Assembly (NCBI GenBank): GCA_036419695.1
Contig: CP143946.1
Span: 1,792,001 to 1,856,000 of the forward strand
Origin: [Clostridium] symbiosum
GTDB lineage: Bacteria; Bacillota; Clostridia; Lachnospirales; Lachnospiraceae
Length of the DNA: 64,000 nucleotides
Direction of reading: 5' to 3'
Below, piece by piece: positions 50,711-59,974 of the stretch. A model generated the notes under the pieces. It was not told the origin of the DNA. It made no database searches and worked only from the letters and a program-made list of their open reading frames with translations. Position 1 is the stretch's first letter. Each line of letters opens with the position of its first letter. The position numbers and the translations under genes were made by a program.

Positions 50711-52096
50711 ATGAAACTGATGAATGAAATACCGGACCGGTTTTGGGGCCTATTCCGCTCCGTCAACCGGCCCATCTACATAGAGGCATTGTTGAAAATA
50801 AACGAAGAATACGAATACAGTAACTATTTTCTGAGCAGGGAGGCCTGCATACGGATTCTGGGTGAACACTTTGCCCGTAAAAAGTATGTAATTTGGCAGG
50901 ATGAGATGGAGGACGATCTGGATACGCTGGAACCGCCGGCGACCAGAGTCCTCAACTGGCTGCTCCGTGCAGGCTGGCTCAGGAAAGTAGACGACTATGC
51001 ATCCATGACGGCCAATATTGTAATCCCCGATTACGCAGCCGTCATGCTGGACGCATTCGGAAAGCTTTTGAACGATGAGGAAGACGAAACTCAGATCTAT
51101 ATTCAGAATATCTATGCAATTCTGTTTTCCCTTAAGAATGACAAGAGAGCGGGCTTAAGCCTGTTAAATACTGCGCTGATCAACACGAAAAGGCTCAATA
51201 AGACGCTTCAGGATATGCTGCATAACATGGATAAATTTTTTGCAGGCCTTCTGGAGCAGAAGACCTATGGAAATCTGTTAAAAGATCACCTGGAGGGCTA
51301 TGTGGAGGAAATCGTCAGGAAGAAATATCACATTCTTAAGACGTCGGACAACTTTTATCTGTATAAAAACGACATCAAGTTCTGGATTGCAGAGATGAGG
51401 GAGGATGGCCGCTGGCTTGAAAATCTTGTGCGAAAGGGCGGAGGGACGGTATCGGACGACGGTGCAGTGGATGAAGAAAAGCTTACCGAAATCCAGGAGA
51501 CACTGAGCCAGATTGAGAGAGGTTTCGATGACATCGAGCGCAGGATTTCCAACATGGATAAGGAGCATTCCAGATATGTGAGAGCCACCGTGACGAGGTT
51601 AAACTACCTTTTGAACCAGGAGGACAATACCAAGGGCCTGATTATCCGTCTGCTCAACCATCTGTCGGACGACGGCGGTCAGGATGAAAAGCTGGTTCAA
51701 ATCGGCAGCAGGATGAATCTGTCCCAGATGAATATCCTGTCGGAGGGCTCGCTCTATAAACGGAGGAGGGTGAAGGCGGATTTTGCAAAGGACCTGGAAC
51801 CGGACGAGGAAGAAAAAGAGCTGACAACAGAGGAAATACTTAACCTGAACCGTGTAAAGTGCCGCTACAGCCGCGCCGAGATAGAGAGCTTTATCACACA
51901 GCGCGCCGTTTCGGGAAAGATGGAAGTGGGAGAGAAGACGGTTACAAATGATGAAGAATTTGAGAAACTGATCCTGGCCTATGATTACTCCACCAGACAG
52001 AAAAGTCTGTACCATGTGGAGGAGGAAGAGGCTGAACTGATAGACAACGGCAGATACCGCTATCCGAAGCTGGTATTTGTAAGGAGGGACAAATGA
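50711..52096 (+). CDS. jetA: JetA-like subunit of a Wadjet/MksBEF-type SMC complex
   Basis: 461 residues starting MKLMNEIPDRFWGLFRSVNR, the pattern of the DUF5716/JetA family (MukF/MksF-like kleisin). Residues 1-110 look like a winged-helix region, followed by helical segments and a C-terminal winged-helix-like end. In Wadjet systems JetA, JetB and JetC form an SMC loop-extruding complex that recognises plasmids. It overlaps jetB by 4 bp (ATGA). It lies 59 bp after the hybrid kinase and could share its transcript. Confidence 0.85.
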   Translation: MKLMNEIPDRFWGLFRSVNRPIYIEALLKINEEYEYSNYFLSREACIRILGEHFARKKYVIWQDEMEDDLDTLEPPATRVLNWLLRAGWLRKVDDYASMTANIVIPDYAAVMLDAFGKLLNDEEDETQIYIQNIYAILFSLKNDKRAGLSLLNTALINTKRLNKTLQDMLHNMDKFFAGLLEQKTYGNLLKDHLEGYVEEIVRKKYHILKTSDNFYLYKNDIKFWIAEMREDGRWLENLVRKGGGTVSDDGAVDEEKLTEIQETLSQIERGFDDIERRISNMDKEHSRYVRATVTRLNYLLNQEDNTKGLIIRLLNHLSDDGGQDEKLVQIGSRMNLSQMNILSEGSLYKRRRVKADFAKDLEPDEEEKELTTEEILNLNRVKCRYSRAEIESFITQRAVSGKMEVGEKTVTNDEEFEKLILAYDYSTRQKSLYHVEEEEAELIDNGRYRYPKLVFVRRDK

Positions 52097-52785
52097 CAGA
52101 AATTCCGTATTTTGACGGTCTGATGGGGGAAGAGCAGAAGGAGGTTACGGACTCTATCCGTCTCCTGCTCCGCCAGACCTTTATCCTGGAACGCAAATAC
52201 GACAGACGGACGGGACGGTTCCAGTATAACCGTGAATTCAGGATCTGCAACAAGCATCTGGAATTCATACGGCTCTATTTTTCAATCAGCGGTATCTCTG
52301 TCTGTGAAAACAGCCAGCTGGGCGTGATTTATATCCAGGGAGAAACGCTGGTGGGAGATAAGCTGCCGAGGCTTGCCACCCTGTACCTGCTGATTCTGAA
52401 ACTGATTTACGACGAACAGATGGAGAGTGTGTCCACCAGCGTAAATGTTTACACGACGCTGGGAGAGATGCATGAGAAGCTGGGGAGCTACCGCCTTTTT
52501 AAAAAGCAGCCTTCCCCAACCGATATTAAAAGAGCCGTGACGCTGCTTAAAAAATACCAGATTATAGAGCCTCTGGAGCTTTTAGATGATTTAAAGGGAA
52601 GCAGCAGGCTGATCGTTTACCCCTGCATCAACGTGGTGCTGATGGGGGATGATGTCAGGGAACTTCTGGAATCCTTTATGGACGAGGAACCGGGCTCAGA
52701 ACCCGAATTGGAAACAGAGGCGGAGCCGGGAGGAGCAGACAGTACGCAGGAGGAGGAGCAGGATGACACAGCAGACGAGGAATGA
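52093..52785 (+). CDS. jetB: JetB-like subunit (DUF4194, MksE-like)
   Basis: 230 residues. A DUF4194-type core (RLLLRQTFILERKYDR; LGEMHEKLGSYRLFKKQPSP; AVTLLKKYQIIEPL) is made of winged helices like the MukE/MksE kite subunit, followed by an acidic C-terminal tail (about 195-230). It bridges JetA and the JetC ATPase. It overlaps jetA by 4 bp and jetC by 23 bp, so the three are translated together. Confidence 0.85.
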   Translation: MTEIPYFDGLMGEEQKEVTDSIRLLLRQTFILERKYDRRTGRFQYNREFRICNKHLEFIRLYFSISGISVCENSQLGVIYIQGETLVGDKLPRLATLYLLILKLIYDEQMESVSTSVNVYTTLGEMHEKLGSYRLFKKQPSPTDIKRAVTLLKKYQIIEPLELLDDLKGSSRLIVYPCINVVLMGDDVRELLESFMDEEPGSEPELETEAEPGGADSTQEEEQDDTADEE

Positions 52786-55700
52786 TACGGACCGTTTTGT
52801 GGCGCTTTCCCGCATTTGCCTGAATAACTGGCACTATATCAGCAGGAAAACCCTCTCTTTCAGCGAGGAGATCAATTTTTTTACCGGCCATTCCGGGAGC
52901 GGCAAATCCACCGTAATCGATGCAATGCAGATTGTGCTGTACGCCAATACGGACGGAAGGGGATTTTTCAACAAGGCCGCCGCGGATGATTCGGACCGGA
53001 GCCTGATTGAATACCTCAGAGGCATGGTGAATATTGGAGAAAATAATGAGTTTGCCTATTTAAGGAACCGGAATTTCTCTACGACCATAGTCCTGGAACT
53101 GAAGAGGACGGACACACAGGACTGCCAGTGCGTCGGTATCGTATTCGACGTGGAGACCTCCACGAATGAGATTTCAAGAAAATTTTTCTGGCACAAGGGG
53201 CCGCTGTGGGAAGACGGTTACCGGACGGGCGAACGGGCGATGACCATCGCCGAGGTGGAGGAGCGGCTGAACCGTTCCTACGGCAAAGAAGAGTGCTTTT
53301 ATACCTCCCACAACGAGAGGTTCCGCCGGATCCTCTACGATGTGTATCTGGGAGGCCTCGACCAGGAAAAATTCCCCCTGCTTTTTAAACGGGCGATTCC
53401 CTTCAGGATGAATATCAAGCTGGAGGATTTTGTAAAGGAATATATCTGCATGGAGCAGGATATCCACATTGAGGATATGCAGGAGAGCGTCATGCAGTAC
53501 GGCAGAATGAGAAAAAAGATAGAGGATACCTGCCGGGAAATTGAGGAGCTGAAGGCCCTTTCTGAGAAATACAGGGCGGTGGAGGCACAGGAAGAACTGA
53601 TCCGGAAAAACACCTATTACATGGATAAGATGGAGATTCTGGATCTGCGCATCCAGGTGGCCGGACTGTCGGACCGGATGGAACAGACTGCATTTGACCT
53701 GCGAAAACAGGAAGAGACGGGGCAGCAGGTAAAAAGCCAGATTGCGGCGCTTAAGGCAAAGAGCGATGAACTTCTCCGCCAGATTTCTTCCACCGGTTAT
53801 GATGAACTGAAGGAGAAGCTTAAGGGGATGAACGAACTCCTGGAGCGTCTTATGAAAAGTGAGGACAGGTGGCAGAGGACGGCCGCCGGGTTAAAGGCCT
53901 GGGTGGACGAGGATATCACATCCAACCAGACCATCTGGGATATAGAGGAATTCGAGGCCCGATCCATCGACAGGGCCGTTCTCGAACGGCTGAAAAGTTC
54001 GGTGGAAGAGACGAGGGAGGACGTGGCCAGGCAGAAGCAGGAGGCCGGAGCCGCCATCCGTGAACTGGTAAAGAGGGAGAAACAGGCCGTCGAAGAGCTG
54101 GAGAAGCTCCGGGCCGGAGGAAAAGCATACCCCAAATACCTGGAAAATGCCCGCTCCTACATAAAAAAGCGGCTGTTTGAGGAACGGAAAAAACAGGTGG
54201 AGGTTTATGTCCTTTCCGATCTTCTGGACGTTAAAAGCGACGAGTGGAGAAATGCCGTGGAGGGCTATCTGGCCGGAAACAAGCTGTCTCTTGTCGTGCC
54301 GCCCGCCTATGCGAAAACGGCGATGGAACTATACGGGGAACTGGACCGAAAAGAATACTGGAACGTAGCGGTCCTCGACACGGAGAAGGCGGCGGAAATC
54401 ACACCTCAGGTCTTTGAAAACGCCCTGTCGGAGGAGGTTCTCGTCAAGGAGGATTATTTAAGGCCATACATCGATATGCTTCTTGGAAAGGTTATTAAAT
54501 GCCGCACCATAGAGGAACTCCGTAAAAACAGGACTGGAATCACGCCCGACTGCATGCTGTACCACAATTTACGCCTGCAGTTTGTAAATCCCGACCACTA
54601 TACAAAATTCGCCTATATTGGAAAAGCCAGTGTGAGAAAAAGAATCAGGCTGCTGGAGGAGGAGATCACGCGCTGCCGCACGGAGAGAGCGCCGCAGGAA
54701 GAACTGCAGAAGGAATGCGGCCGCATCCTGGAGCTTGAAAAGATGGAGAGCAGTGCGGACACTTACCTGGAATGGCTTGAAGATATCAGGCAGCTAAAGA
54801 TCAAGACAAGAGAGCAAAACCAGCTGAAAGAAAAGCTCCGGAAGATGAAGGAGCAGAACATTGACGAGTGGGAGAAGGAAAGAGAGGCGGTTGAGGTTCT
54901 GAGATCCGGTAAGGAAGAGGAACTGCGTGAGATCGACCGGCAGACGAACCGGAGCCAGGAGGAGCTGGAGCGGTTAAAGAAAGAGGCCGTCTGGAAACAG
55001 GGAGAACTTTCCGACAGGGAGCGTGATTTCAAAGAAGAAAAGATGCTGGAAGAGCAGCTTTGCGAGTTCCTCTCCAAACGTGACAACCCGAATTACGACA
55101 AGCTGAGGGATTATTTTAAGGGACAGGCCGGTTCGGCGGCGGAAGCCAGGGATCAGGCGTTTGATATTCTGCTGTCTGAGCGGCTCGCTTACCTGAAACG
55201 GTATCCAAACAGGAATTTTTCACCCAGCGTGAGAAATAATGAGGCGTATGAAAAGCTGCTTGTTACACTCGGCTGCGATAATCTGGAGCATTACAGGGAG
55301 GCGGCCGCGGAGCAGGCAAAGACGGCGGTGGAGCGTTTCAAAGACGATTTTATGTATAAAATCCGCAGCGCCATCGGCGAGGCCATCGGCCGCAAGGACG
55401 AACTCAACCGGATTATCAGCAGCCTGAACTTTGGAAAGGACAAATATCAGTTTGTCATTGGGAAAAACAAGGGGGCGGACGGCCGTTTCTACGATATGTT
55501 TATGGATGAAGCTCTGGAGATCAATCCTTCGAAGCTCAGCCAGTCCTTTGAAAACCAGCTCAACTTCTTTACAATGGAGCATGAAAACCAGTATGGAGAA
55601 CAGATTAACGAACTGATAAGCATCTTCATCCCACCGGAAAACGCGTCGGCCGAGGAGATGGAGGAAGCCAGAAGAAACATGGATAAATATGCGGATTACC

Positions 55701-56149
55701 GCACCTACCTCTCCTTTGATATGCAGCAGATCATCCGAAACGACGACGGCGTCATGAAGCTGCAGCTCAGCAAGATGATCCGGAAAAACTCGGGCGGAGA
55801 GGGGCAGAACCCGCTGTATGTAGCGCTCCTTGCAAGCTTTGCCCAGGCCTACCGCATCGGCCTTTCACCGAAACTCAGAAGAAATCCGACGATCCGTCTC
55901 GTGGTGCTGGACGAGGCATTTTCAAAAATGGATGCGGAGAAAGTGGCCAGCTGTATCCAGTTAATCCGTGACCTGGGCTTCCAGGCCATCATAAGCGCCA
56001 CCAATGATAAGATCCAGAATTACGTGGAGAATGTGAATAAGACGTTTGTGTTTGCCAATCCGAATAAAAAGGCGATTTCCATCCAGGAGTTTGAGCGGGA
56101 GGAGATGCCGAAACTGATTGGGATGGTGGAAACCCCTCCCTTTTATTAA
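52763..56149 (+). CDS. jetC: JetC-like SMC ATPase
   Basis: 1128 residues from ATG 52763 (AGGAGGAGCAGG upstream). Walker A GHSGSGKST is at 42-50; the signature SGGEGQNPLY is near 1010 and Walker B VVLDEAFSKMD near 1050. Long coiled coils (about 270-420, 650-830) flank a hinge-like region (about 500-640). This is the SbcC/MukB/MksB-like ATPase of Wadjet systems. No JetD (TOPRIM nuclease subunit) follows; the next gene is lgt. A jetD-less set should be able to extrude DNA but not cleave it, so either the nuclease lies elsewhere or the complex serves chromosome upkeep. Confidence 0.88.
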   Translation: MTQQTRNDTDRFVALSRICLNNWHYISRKTLSFSEEINFFTGHSGSGKSTVIDAMQIVLYANTDGRGFFNKAAADDSDRSLIEYLRGMVNIGENNEFAYLRNRNFSTTIVLELKRTDTQDCQCVGIVFDVETSTNEISRKFFWHKGPLWEDGYRTGERAMTIAEVEERLNRSYGKEECFYTSHNERFRRILYDVYLGGLDQEKFPLLFKRAIPFRMNIKLEDFVKEYICMEQDIHIEDMQESVMQYGRMRKKIEDTCREIEELKALSEKYRAVEAQEELIRKNTYYMDKMEILDLRIQVAGLSDRMEQTAFDLRKQEETGQQVKSQIAALKAKSDELLRQISSTGYDELKEKLKGMNELLERLMKSEDRWQRTAAGLKAWVDEDITSNQTIWDIEEFEARSIDRAVLERLKSSVEETREDVARQKQEAGAAIRELVKREKQAVEELEKLRAGGKAYPKYLENARSYIKKRLFEERKKQVEVYVLSDLLDVKSDEWRNAVEGYLAGNKLSLVVPPAYAKTAMELYGELDRKEYWNVAVLDTEKAAEITPQVFENALSEEVLVKEDYLRPYIDMLLGKVIKCRTIEELRKNRTGITPDCMLYHNLRLQFVNPDHYTKFAYIGKASVRKRIRLLEEEITRCRTERAPQEELQKECGRILELEKMESSADTYLEWLEDIRQLKIKTREQNQLKEKLRKMKEQNIDEWEKEREAVEVLRSGKEEELREIDRQTNRSQEELERLKKEAVWKQGELSDRERDFKEEKMLEEQLCEFLSKRDNPNYDKLRDYFKGQAGSAAEARDQAFDILLSERLAYLKRYPNRNFSPSVRNNEAYEKLLVTLGCDNLEHYREAAAEQAKTAVERFKDDFMYKIRSAIGEAIGRKDELNRIISSLNFGKDKYQFVIGKNKGADGRFYDMFMDEALEINPSKLSQSFENQLNFFTMEHENQYGEQINELISIFIPPENASAEEMEEARRNMDKYADYRTYLSFDMQQIIRNDDGVMKLQLSKMIRKNSGGEGQNPLYVALLASFAQAYRIGLSPKLRRNPTIRLVVLDEAFSKMDAEKVASCIQLIRDLGFQAIISATNDKIQNYVENVNKTFVFANPNKKAISIQEFEREEMPKLIGMVETPPFY

Positions 56150-56176
56150 ATTTCTCTGAAAAAAACCACATATCCG

Positions 56177-56205
56177 TTGCGGTAACCCTGAAAAAAAGTT
56201 ATACT
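56177..56205 (+). promoter_or_regulatory. Sigma-A promoter for lgt
   Basis: TTGCGG (56177-56182), 17 bp, TATACT (56200-56205). Confidence 0.65.
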
Positions 56206-56300
56206 AATGTCCGATGCAAGAATTACACATCTGTATTACCGGTGTTTTTACATGGCCGGAATGCGGACAATACCGCATCAATACACGAACGGAGGACAAT

Positions 56301-57098
56301 ATGCATAACGACTTGCTTACAATCGGCGGCGTCACGATACACGGATACGGCCTCATGATAGGGCTGGGCTTTGTGGCTGCTTATTTTATGACGGAACACA
56401 GGGCGCAGAAACAGGGGCTTGACAGTGACAAGATTATTTCCCTGGCTCTGTGGGTAATTGTGTCCGGGCTTATCAGTGCAAAGCTGCTGTATTACATCAC
56501 AATATTTGACGATATCGTTAAAAACCCAAAGCTGCTTCTGGATTTTGGGGACGGTTTTGTGGTTTACGGAGGAATTATCGGAGGGATTTTTGGAGGCTAC
56601 CTATTTTCACGCGTTTACAAGATTTCATTTTTCCGGTATTTTGACCTGGTTATGCCGGCGGTCGCACTGGCGCAGGGACTGGGAAGAATCGGATGTTATC
56701 TTGCCGGATGCTGCTATGGTATCCAGGCGGACAGCCCGATTTCCATCGTGTTTACGAATTCGGCCTTTGCACCCAACGGGGTGCCGCTTCTGCCGACCCA
56801 GTTGATTTCCAGCGGACTTAATTTCGTACACTGCATGATCCTGCTTCTGTTTGCCAAGCGGGCGAAAGCGCCGGGGCAGGTATCGGCTCTGTATCTGATT
56901 TGCTACAGCGCGGGACGTTTTGTTCTCGAATATTTCAGAGGAGACCTGATACGCGGTTCGGTGGGCACGTTCTCCACCTCCCAGTTTATCTCCATTTTCA
57001 TCTTTGCGGCAGGCGTGATTCTGTTTATTGCCAGCCCGAAGTTCAAAAAGGAGAGCACAGCCGGGGCTGCGGCGGGAAACAGCAAAGAGCAGCAGTAA
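56301..57098 (+). CDS. lgt: Prolipoprotein diacylglyceryl transferase
   Basis: 265 residues from ATG 56301 (CGGAGGACAAT upstream). Seven membrane segments, with the Lgt motifs IHGYGLMIGLG, FVVYGGIIGG and LGRIGCYLAGCCYG, and a C-terminal RFVLEYFRGD. It transfers diacylglycerol from phosphatidylglycerol to the lipobox cysteine of prolipoproteins such as those at 27421 and 39653. It has its own promoter and is convergent with the LysR gene. Confidence 0.93.
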   Translation: MHNDLLTIGGVTIHGYGLMIGLGFVAAYFMTEHRAQKQGLDSDKIISLALWVIVSGLISAKLLYYITIFDDIVKNPKLLLDFGDGFVVYGGIIGGIFGGYLFSRVYKISFFRYFDLVMPAVALAQGLGRIGCYLAGCCYGIQADSPISIVFTNSAFAPNGVPLLPTQLISSGLNFVHCMILLLFAKRAKAPGQVSALYLICYSAGRFVLEYFRGDLIRGSVGTFSTSQFISIFIFAAGVILFIASPKFKKESTAGAAAGNSKEQQ

Positions 57099-57113
57099 TC
57101 GGCCGGGAAGTTT

Positions 57114-58034
57114 TTAACAGGGCGGAAGTTCCGGCACGGCGTCGTCACGGCAGAGTTCCTCTGCGGTGACGGAGCAGAAGGCAATGAATTCACGCGCCAC
57201 TTCCGGCAAATATTTGTTTTTATGGTAAAGAATTGAAAAGATGCGTTCCAGATTGATGTTTTTGAGGCCGACCTCTTTGAGGGCGCCGCTTAATAAATCT
57301 TTCTGTACGACGAGCCTGGGGAGGATTGTGATCCCCAGGTTTTTTTTGAGGGCTTCAATGATGGCCTCATTGCTGGCGCTCTCCCAGGCGGGAGTAATCT
57401 TCAGGCCGTGGAGAGCGCAGAGGCTTTTGACAATTTCGCTGGTTGCGCTGCCCGTCTCACGCATCAGAAAATCATAGGGCAGAAGTTCATCCGGCAGGAC
57501 GCAGTCCTTTTTTGCGAGTGGGTGTGAAGAGCCGCAGAGGAGACAGAGGCGGTCTTTCATAAATGGGATGTCGACGAACTGTGGGGCGGAGGGGGATCCT
57601 TCCACCAGCGCAAAGTCGATCTGATTGGACAGAAGCGCCTCCTCGACGGCCGAATAATTTTTAATGAGGGCCTTCACCCTGAAATCGGGATGCTGTTTTC
57701 TGAAACGCACCAGAAGCTCCGGAAGCAGACGGGAGCCGATGGTAATGCCTGCGCCGACTCTCAGGGTGCCGGTGGAACCCGACTTCTTCATTCCCTTTTC
57801 CATCTCGTCAAAAAGTGAGGAGATGTGAAGGGCATAGCTGTAGAATTGGCGGCCGGCCTCCGTTATATAGATACGCCTTGCCATACGGTCAAAAAGGCGG
57901 AGTCCGTAATATTCTTCCAGCTCACTGATGGCGAGACTCACGGAGGGCTGTGCCAGATGCAGTTTCGCGGCGGCTTTTGTGATGCTTTCGCATTGATATA
58001 CGGTGACAAAGATTCGGATATGGCGGAGTGTCAT
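57114..58034 (-). CDS. LysR-family regulator
   Basis: 306 residues from ATG 58034 (AAAGGAAGAC upstream). The helix-turn-helix is at 1-60 (ESITKAAAKLHLAQPSVSLA), then the effector-binding domain of about 210 residues, of the CysB/CbbR-like type. It is divergent from the two chromate-transporter halves, with an A+T-rich 148-bp interval between, so it probably controls them. Confidence 0.9.
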   Translation of the reverse strand: MTLRHIRIFVTVYQCESITKAAAKLHLAQPSVSLAISELEEYYGLRLFDRMARRIYITEAGRQFYSYALHISSLFDEMEKGMKKSGSTGTLRVGAGITIGSRLLPELLVRFRKQHPDFRVKALIKNYSAVEEALLSNQIDFALVEGSPSAPQFVDIPFMKDRLCLLCGSSHPLAKKDCVLPDELLPYDFLMRETGSATSEIVKSLCALHGLKITPAWESASNEAIIEALKKNLGITILPRLVVQKDLLSGALKEVGLKNINLERIFSILYHKNKYLPEVAREFIAFCSVTAEELCRDDAVPELPPC

Positions 58035-58116
58035 ACTGTCTTCCTTTCTATCGGGGGGAGGCATATCATTTTAAATACATAATGAATTAATTATCTATAT
58101 TATATAATAATAGTAT

Positions 58117-58145
58117 TTTACAAATAAATCAAGAACGGGTATAAT
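58117..58145 (+). promoter_or_regulatory. Promoter of the chromate transporter pair
   Basis: TTTACA (58117-58122), 17 bp, TATAAT (58140-58145). The A+T-rich block just upstream (58078-58116) is where LysR sites would be expected. Confidence 0.75.
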
Positions 58146-58182
58146 TCGAGTAACCGGACTTAAAACAAGGGAGGAAAGGGAC

Positions 58183-58749
58183 ATGGAAAAGAAGAAAGTA
58201 ATCTGGAAACTGTTTATTTCCACGCTCTATCTGAGCGCTTTTACTTTCGGAGGAGGGTATGTCATCATCACACTGATGAAGAAGAAATTCGTAGATGAAT
58301 ATCACTGGATCGACGAGGAGGAGATGCTGGATCTGGTAGCCATTGCCCAGTCTGCCCCAGGACCGATTGCAGTCAACGGGGCGATAGTCGTAGGCTATCA
58401 GCTGGCTGGTGTTCCCGGGCTTTTAATGTCCATACTGGGAACCGTGACCCCGCCTTTTGTCATTCTGTCGGTGGTATCGATGTTTTACACGGCGTTTCGC
58501 GACAACCTCTATATCGCCCTGATGCTCCAGGGCATGCAGGCCGGAGTCGGAGCGGTAATTGCTTCCGTTGTTTACGATATGGGCGAGGGCATTGTGAGGG
58601 GGAAAAGTTATATTTCCATCCTGATTATGGTTCTGTCCTTCATTGCCGTGTATTTCCTTAATATCAGCGCGGTTTACATTATATTGGCCTGCGGTATTTT
58701 CGGCGCCGTGAGGACGGTAGTTTCACAGAAAGGAGGAAAGGCATCATGA
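58183..58749 (+). CDS. Chromate transporter, first half (short-chain CHR)
   Basis: 188 residues, about six membrane segments. The CHR motif FGGGYVIITLM near the N-terminus and the AIAQSAPGPIAVNGAIVVGY motif are diagnostic. Short-chain CHR proteins come as gene pairs of opposite membrane orientation and move chromate or a related anion. GGAGGAAAGG precedes the ATG. It overlaps the second half by 4 bp. Confidence 0.92.
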   Translation: MEKKKVIWKLFISTLYLSAFTFGGGYVIITLMKKKFVDEYHWIDEEEMLDLVAIAQSAPGPIAVNGAIVVGYQLAGVPGLLMSILGTVTPPFVILSVVSMFYTAFRDNLYIALMLQGMQAGVGAVIASVVYDMGEGIVRGKSYISILIMVLSFIAVYFLNISAVYIILACGIFGAVRTVVSQKGGKAS

Positions 58750-59321
58750 TCTATCTGCAGCTTTTTCTCAGTTTCCTTCAGATTGGCGCATTCAGTTTCG
58801 GCGGCGGTTATGCTGCGATGCCCCTGATCCAGGCACAGGTCGTGGATCTGCACCGGTGGCTCAGCTTGGGGGAGTTTACCGATTTAGTCACAATATCCCA
58901 GATGACGCCCGGTCCCATCGCTATCAACTCGGCCACCTTTGTCGGTCTTAAGATAGCCGGCTTTCCGGGCGCTCTCTGCGCCACCTTCGGCTGTATCCTG
59001 CCTTCCTGTATTATCGTGTCGGTTATCGCATGGATTTATATGAAATACAGGAAAATGACACTTCTTCAGGGAATCCTGAATTCCCTGCGTCCCGCCGTGG
59101 TATCCCTGATCGGGGCGGCCGGACTCTCTATTATGATTACCGCTTTCTTCGGGGAGCAGGGGGGAATCCTCCTCTCAAACCTGAAAGTTCAGGCGGTGGT
59201 GATTTTCTGTATAGCGGTATTTTTGCTCAGGTGGAAACACATGAATCCGGTAACGGTGATGGTGTTGTCGGGAGTGATTCAGGTTGGTTTTTATTTTGGA
59301 GGGCTTGCGATATTTCGTTGA
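58746..59321 (+). CDS. Chromate transporter, second half (short-chain CHR)
   Basis: 191 residues with the same motifs (FSFGGGYAAMPLIQ; TISQMTPGPIAINSATFVG). It begins with an ATGA overlap on the first half and forms the antiparallel partner. The true physiological anion in this gut-type organism is not known. Confidence 0.92.
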   Translation: MIYLQLFLSFLQIGAFSFGGGYAAMPLIQAQVVDLHRWLSLGEFTDLVTISQMTPGPIAINSATFVGLKIAGFPGALCATFGCILPSCIIVSVIAWIYMKYRKMTLLQGILNSLRPAVVSLIGAAGLSIMITAFFGEQGGILLSNLKVQAVVIFCIAVFLLRWKHMNPVTVMVLSGVIQVGFYFGGLAIFR

Positions 59322-59332
59322 AAATTTTTTAC

Positions 59333-59362
59333 TTGACTTCACCCCACAAAAAATGATATGAT
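59333..59362 (+). promoter_or_regulatory. Promoter of the structured RNA
   Basis: TTGACT (59333-59338), 18-bp spacer, TATGAT (59357-59362), only 12 bp after the chromate transporter stop codon. Confidence 0.75.
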
Positions 59363-59369
59363 ACTCGCG

Positions 59370-59766
59370 ACATGGGAAATGATGATTTTTTGGATGAGTC
59401 ATCCATGCAAATATTCTTGACCACCCGCCGTAGACGGGTAGAGGCCATACGGACAGCCGGGTCAAATGCCGAGCGGCAACTTTCGTTGCCTTATTGATTG
59501 AGTTAGAAGCTCAAATTTTATAAGTTGGTTACTTTATAACCGGTGCGATGATGCACATCAACTTGTGAAACGGTCAATAAGAGTGGTAAAAGTAAAATAT
59601 TTGCTATATAGACTCTGAAAATCTAAGTTTTCCTGAATCGTGAGAACGCCCGGGAAGGGTGTATAAAAATTATGATGCGGCGGGAGTATACCCGGCGGAT
59701 CCAGGAGAATCGAACAAAGACTGAGATTATGCGCAAGTGATGGTGACACATTACTTGCGCTTTTTT
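59370..59766 (+). ncRNA. Structured RNA of about 395 nt, family not identified
   Basis: No ORF, but dense nested pairing. GGATGA/TCATCC sits near the 5' end. TTGACC (59417-59422)/GGTCAA (59460-59465) encloses ACCCG/CGGGT and GGC/GCC. GGCAAC-TTTC-GTTGCC is at 59475-59490. TTATTGA (59491-59497)/TCAATAA (59574-59580) encloses AAGTTG/CAACTT, which itself holds GGTTA/TAACC and GTGC/GCAC. CGCC(C)GGG (59647-59654)/CCCGGCG (59691-59697) encloses GTATA/TATAC. The end is a terminator, GCGCAAGTGATG (59731-59742) against CATTACTTGCGC with TTTTTT. Own promoter and terminator argue for a free-standing RNA, though it could be a leader of the polyamine operon. Confidence 0.72.
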
Positions 59767-59801
59767 AATTCATAGGAAATTACGTCCTATGAATTAAAAA
59801 A
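59761..59801 (+). repeat. Perfect 17-bp palindrome between RNA terminator and speD
   Basis: The arms 59761-59777 and 59785-59801 (TTTTTTAATTCATAGGA and its complement) are perfect around AATTACG. It reuses the T-run of the RNA's terminator. Confidence 0.8.
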
Positions 59802-59974
59802 CGCTCCGCGAGAATGCACATGCCGCGCAGAGGTAAATAGTTGCTGAAGCAACCGCGCGGCAGCGCAAGAATCCAGCGAGCGGGATTCTATGAACGATTA
59901 CCCTGGAACGGGGAAACAGGTTTTAGGTTACTGGGTACGGAGTAAACAGTAACGAAACAGGAGAAGGAGAGAAG
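59802..59974 (+). other. GC-rich, hairpin-containing stretch before speD
   Basis: No gene. AGAATCC-AGCGAGC-GGGATTCT (59870-59891) and GCAACCGCGCGGCAGCGC form further hairpins, and CTATGAA near 59889 mirrors TTCATAG at 59769. It may be one larger folded intergenic element. GGAGAAGGAGAG (59960-59971) is the speD ribosome site. Confidence 0.45.

Noticed and set aside
56150..56300. jetD gene or remnant after jetC
   Set aside because: Only 151 bp separate jetC from lgt, holding the lgt promoter; no nuclease motif in any frame.
59370..59766. RNase P RNA or tmRNA
   Set aside because: Neither the GAGGAAAGTCC core of RNase P RNA nor the tRNA-like ends and tag frame of tmRNA are present.
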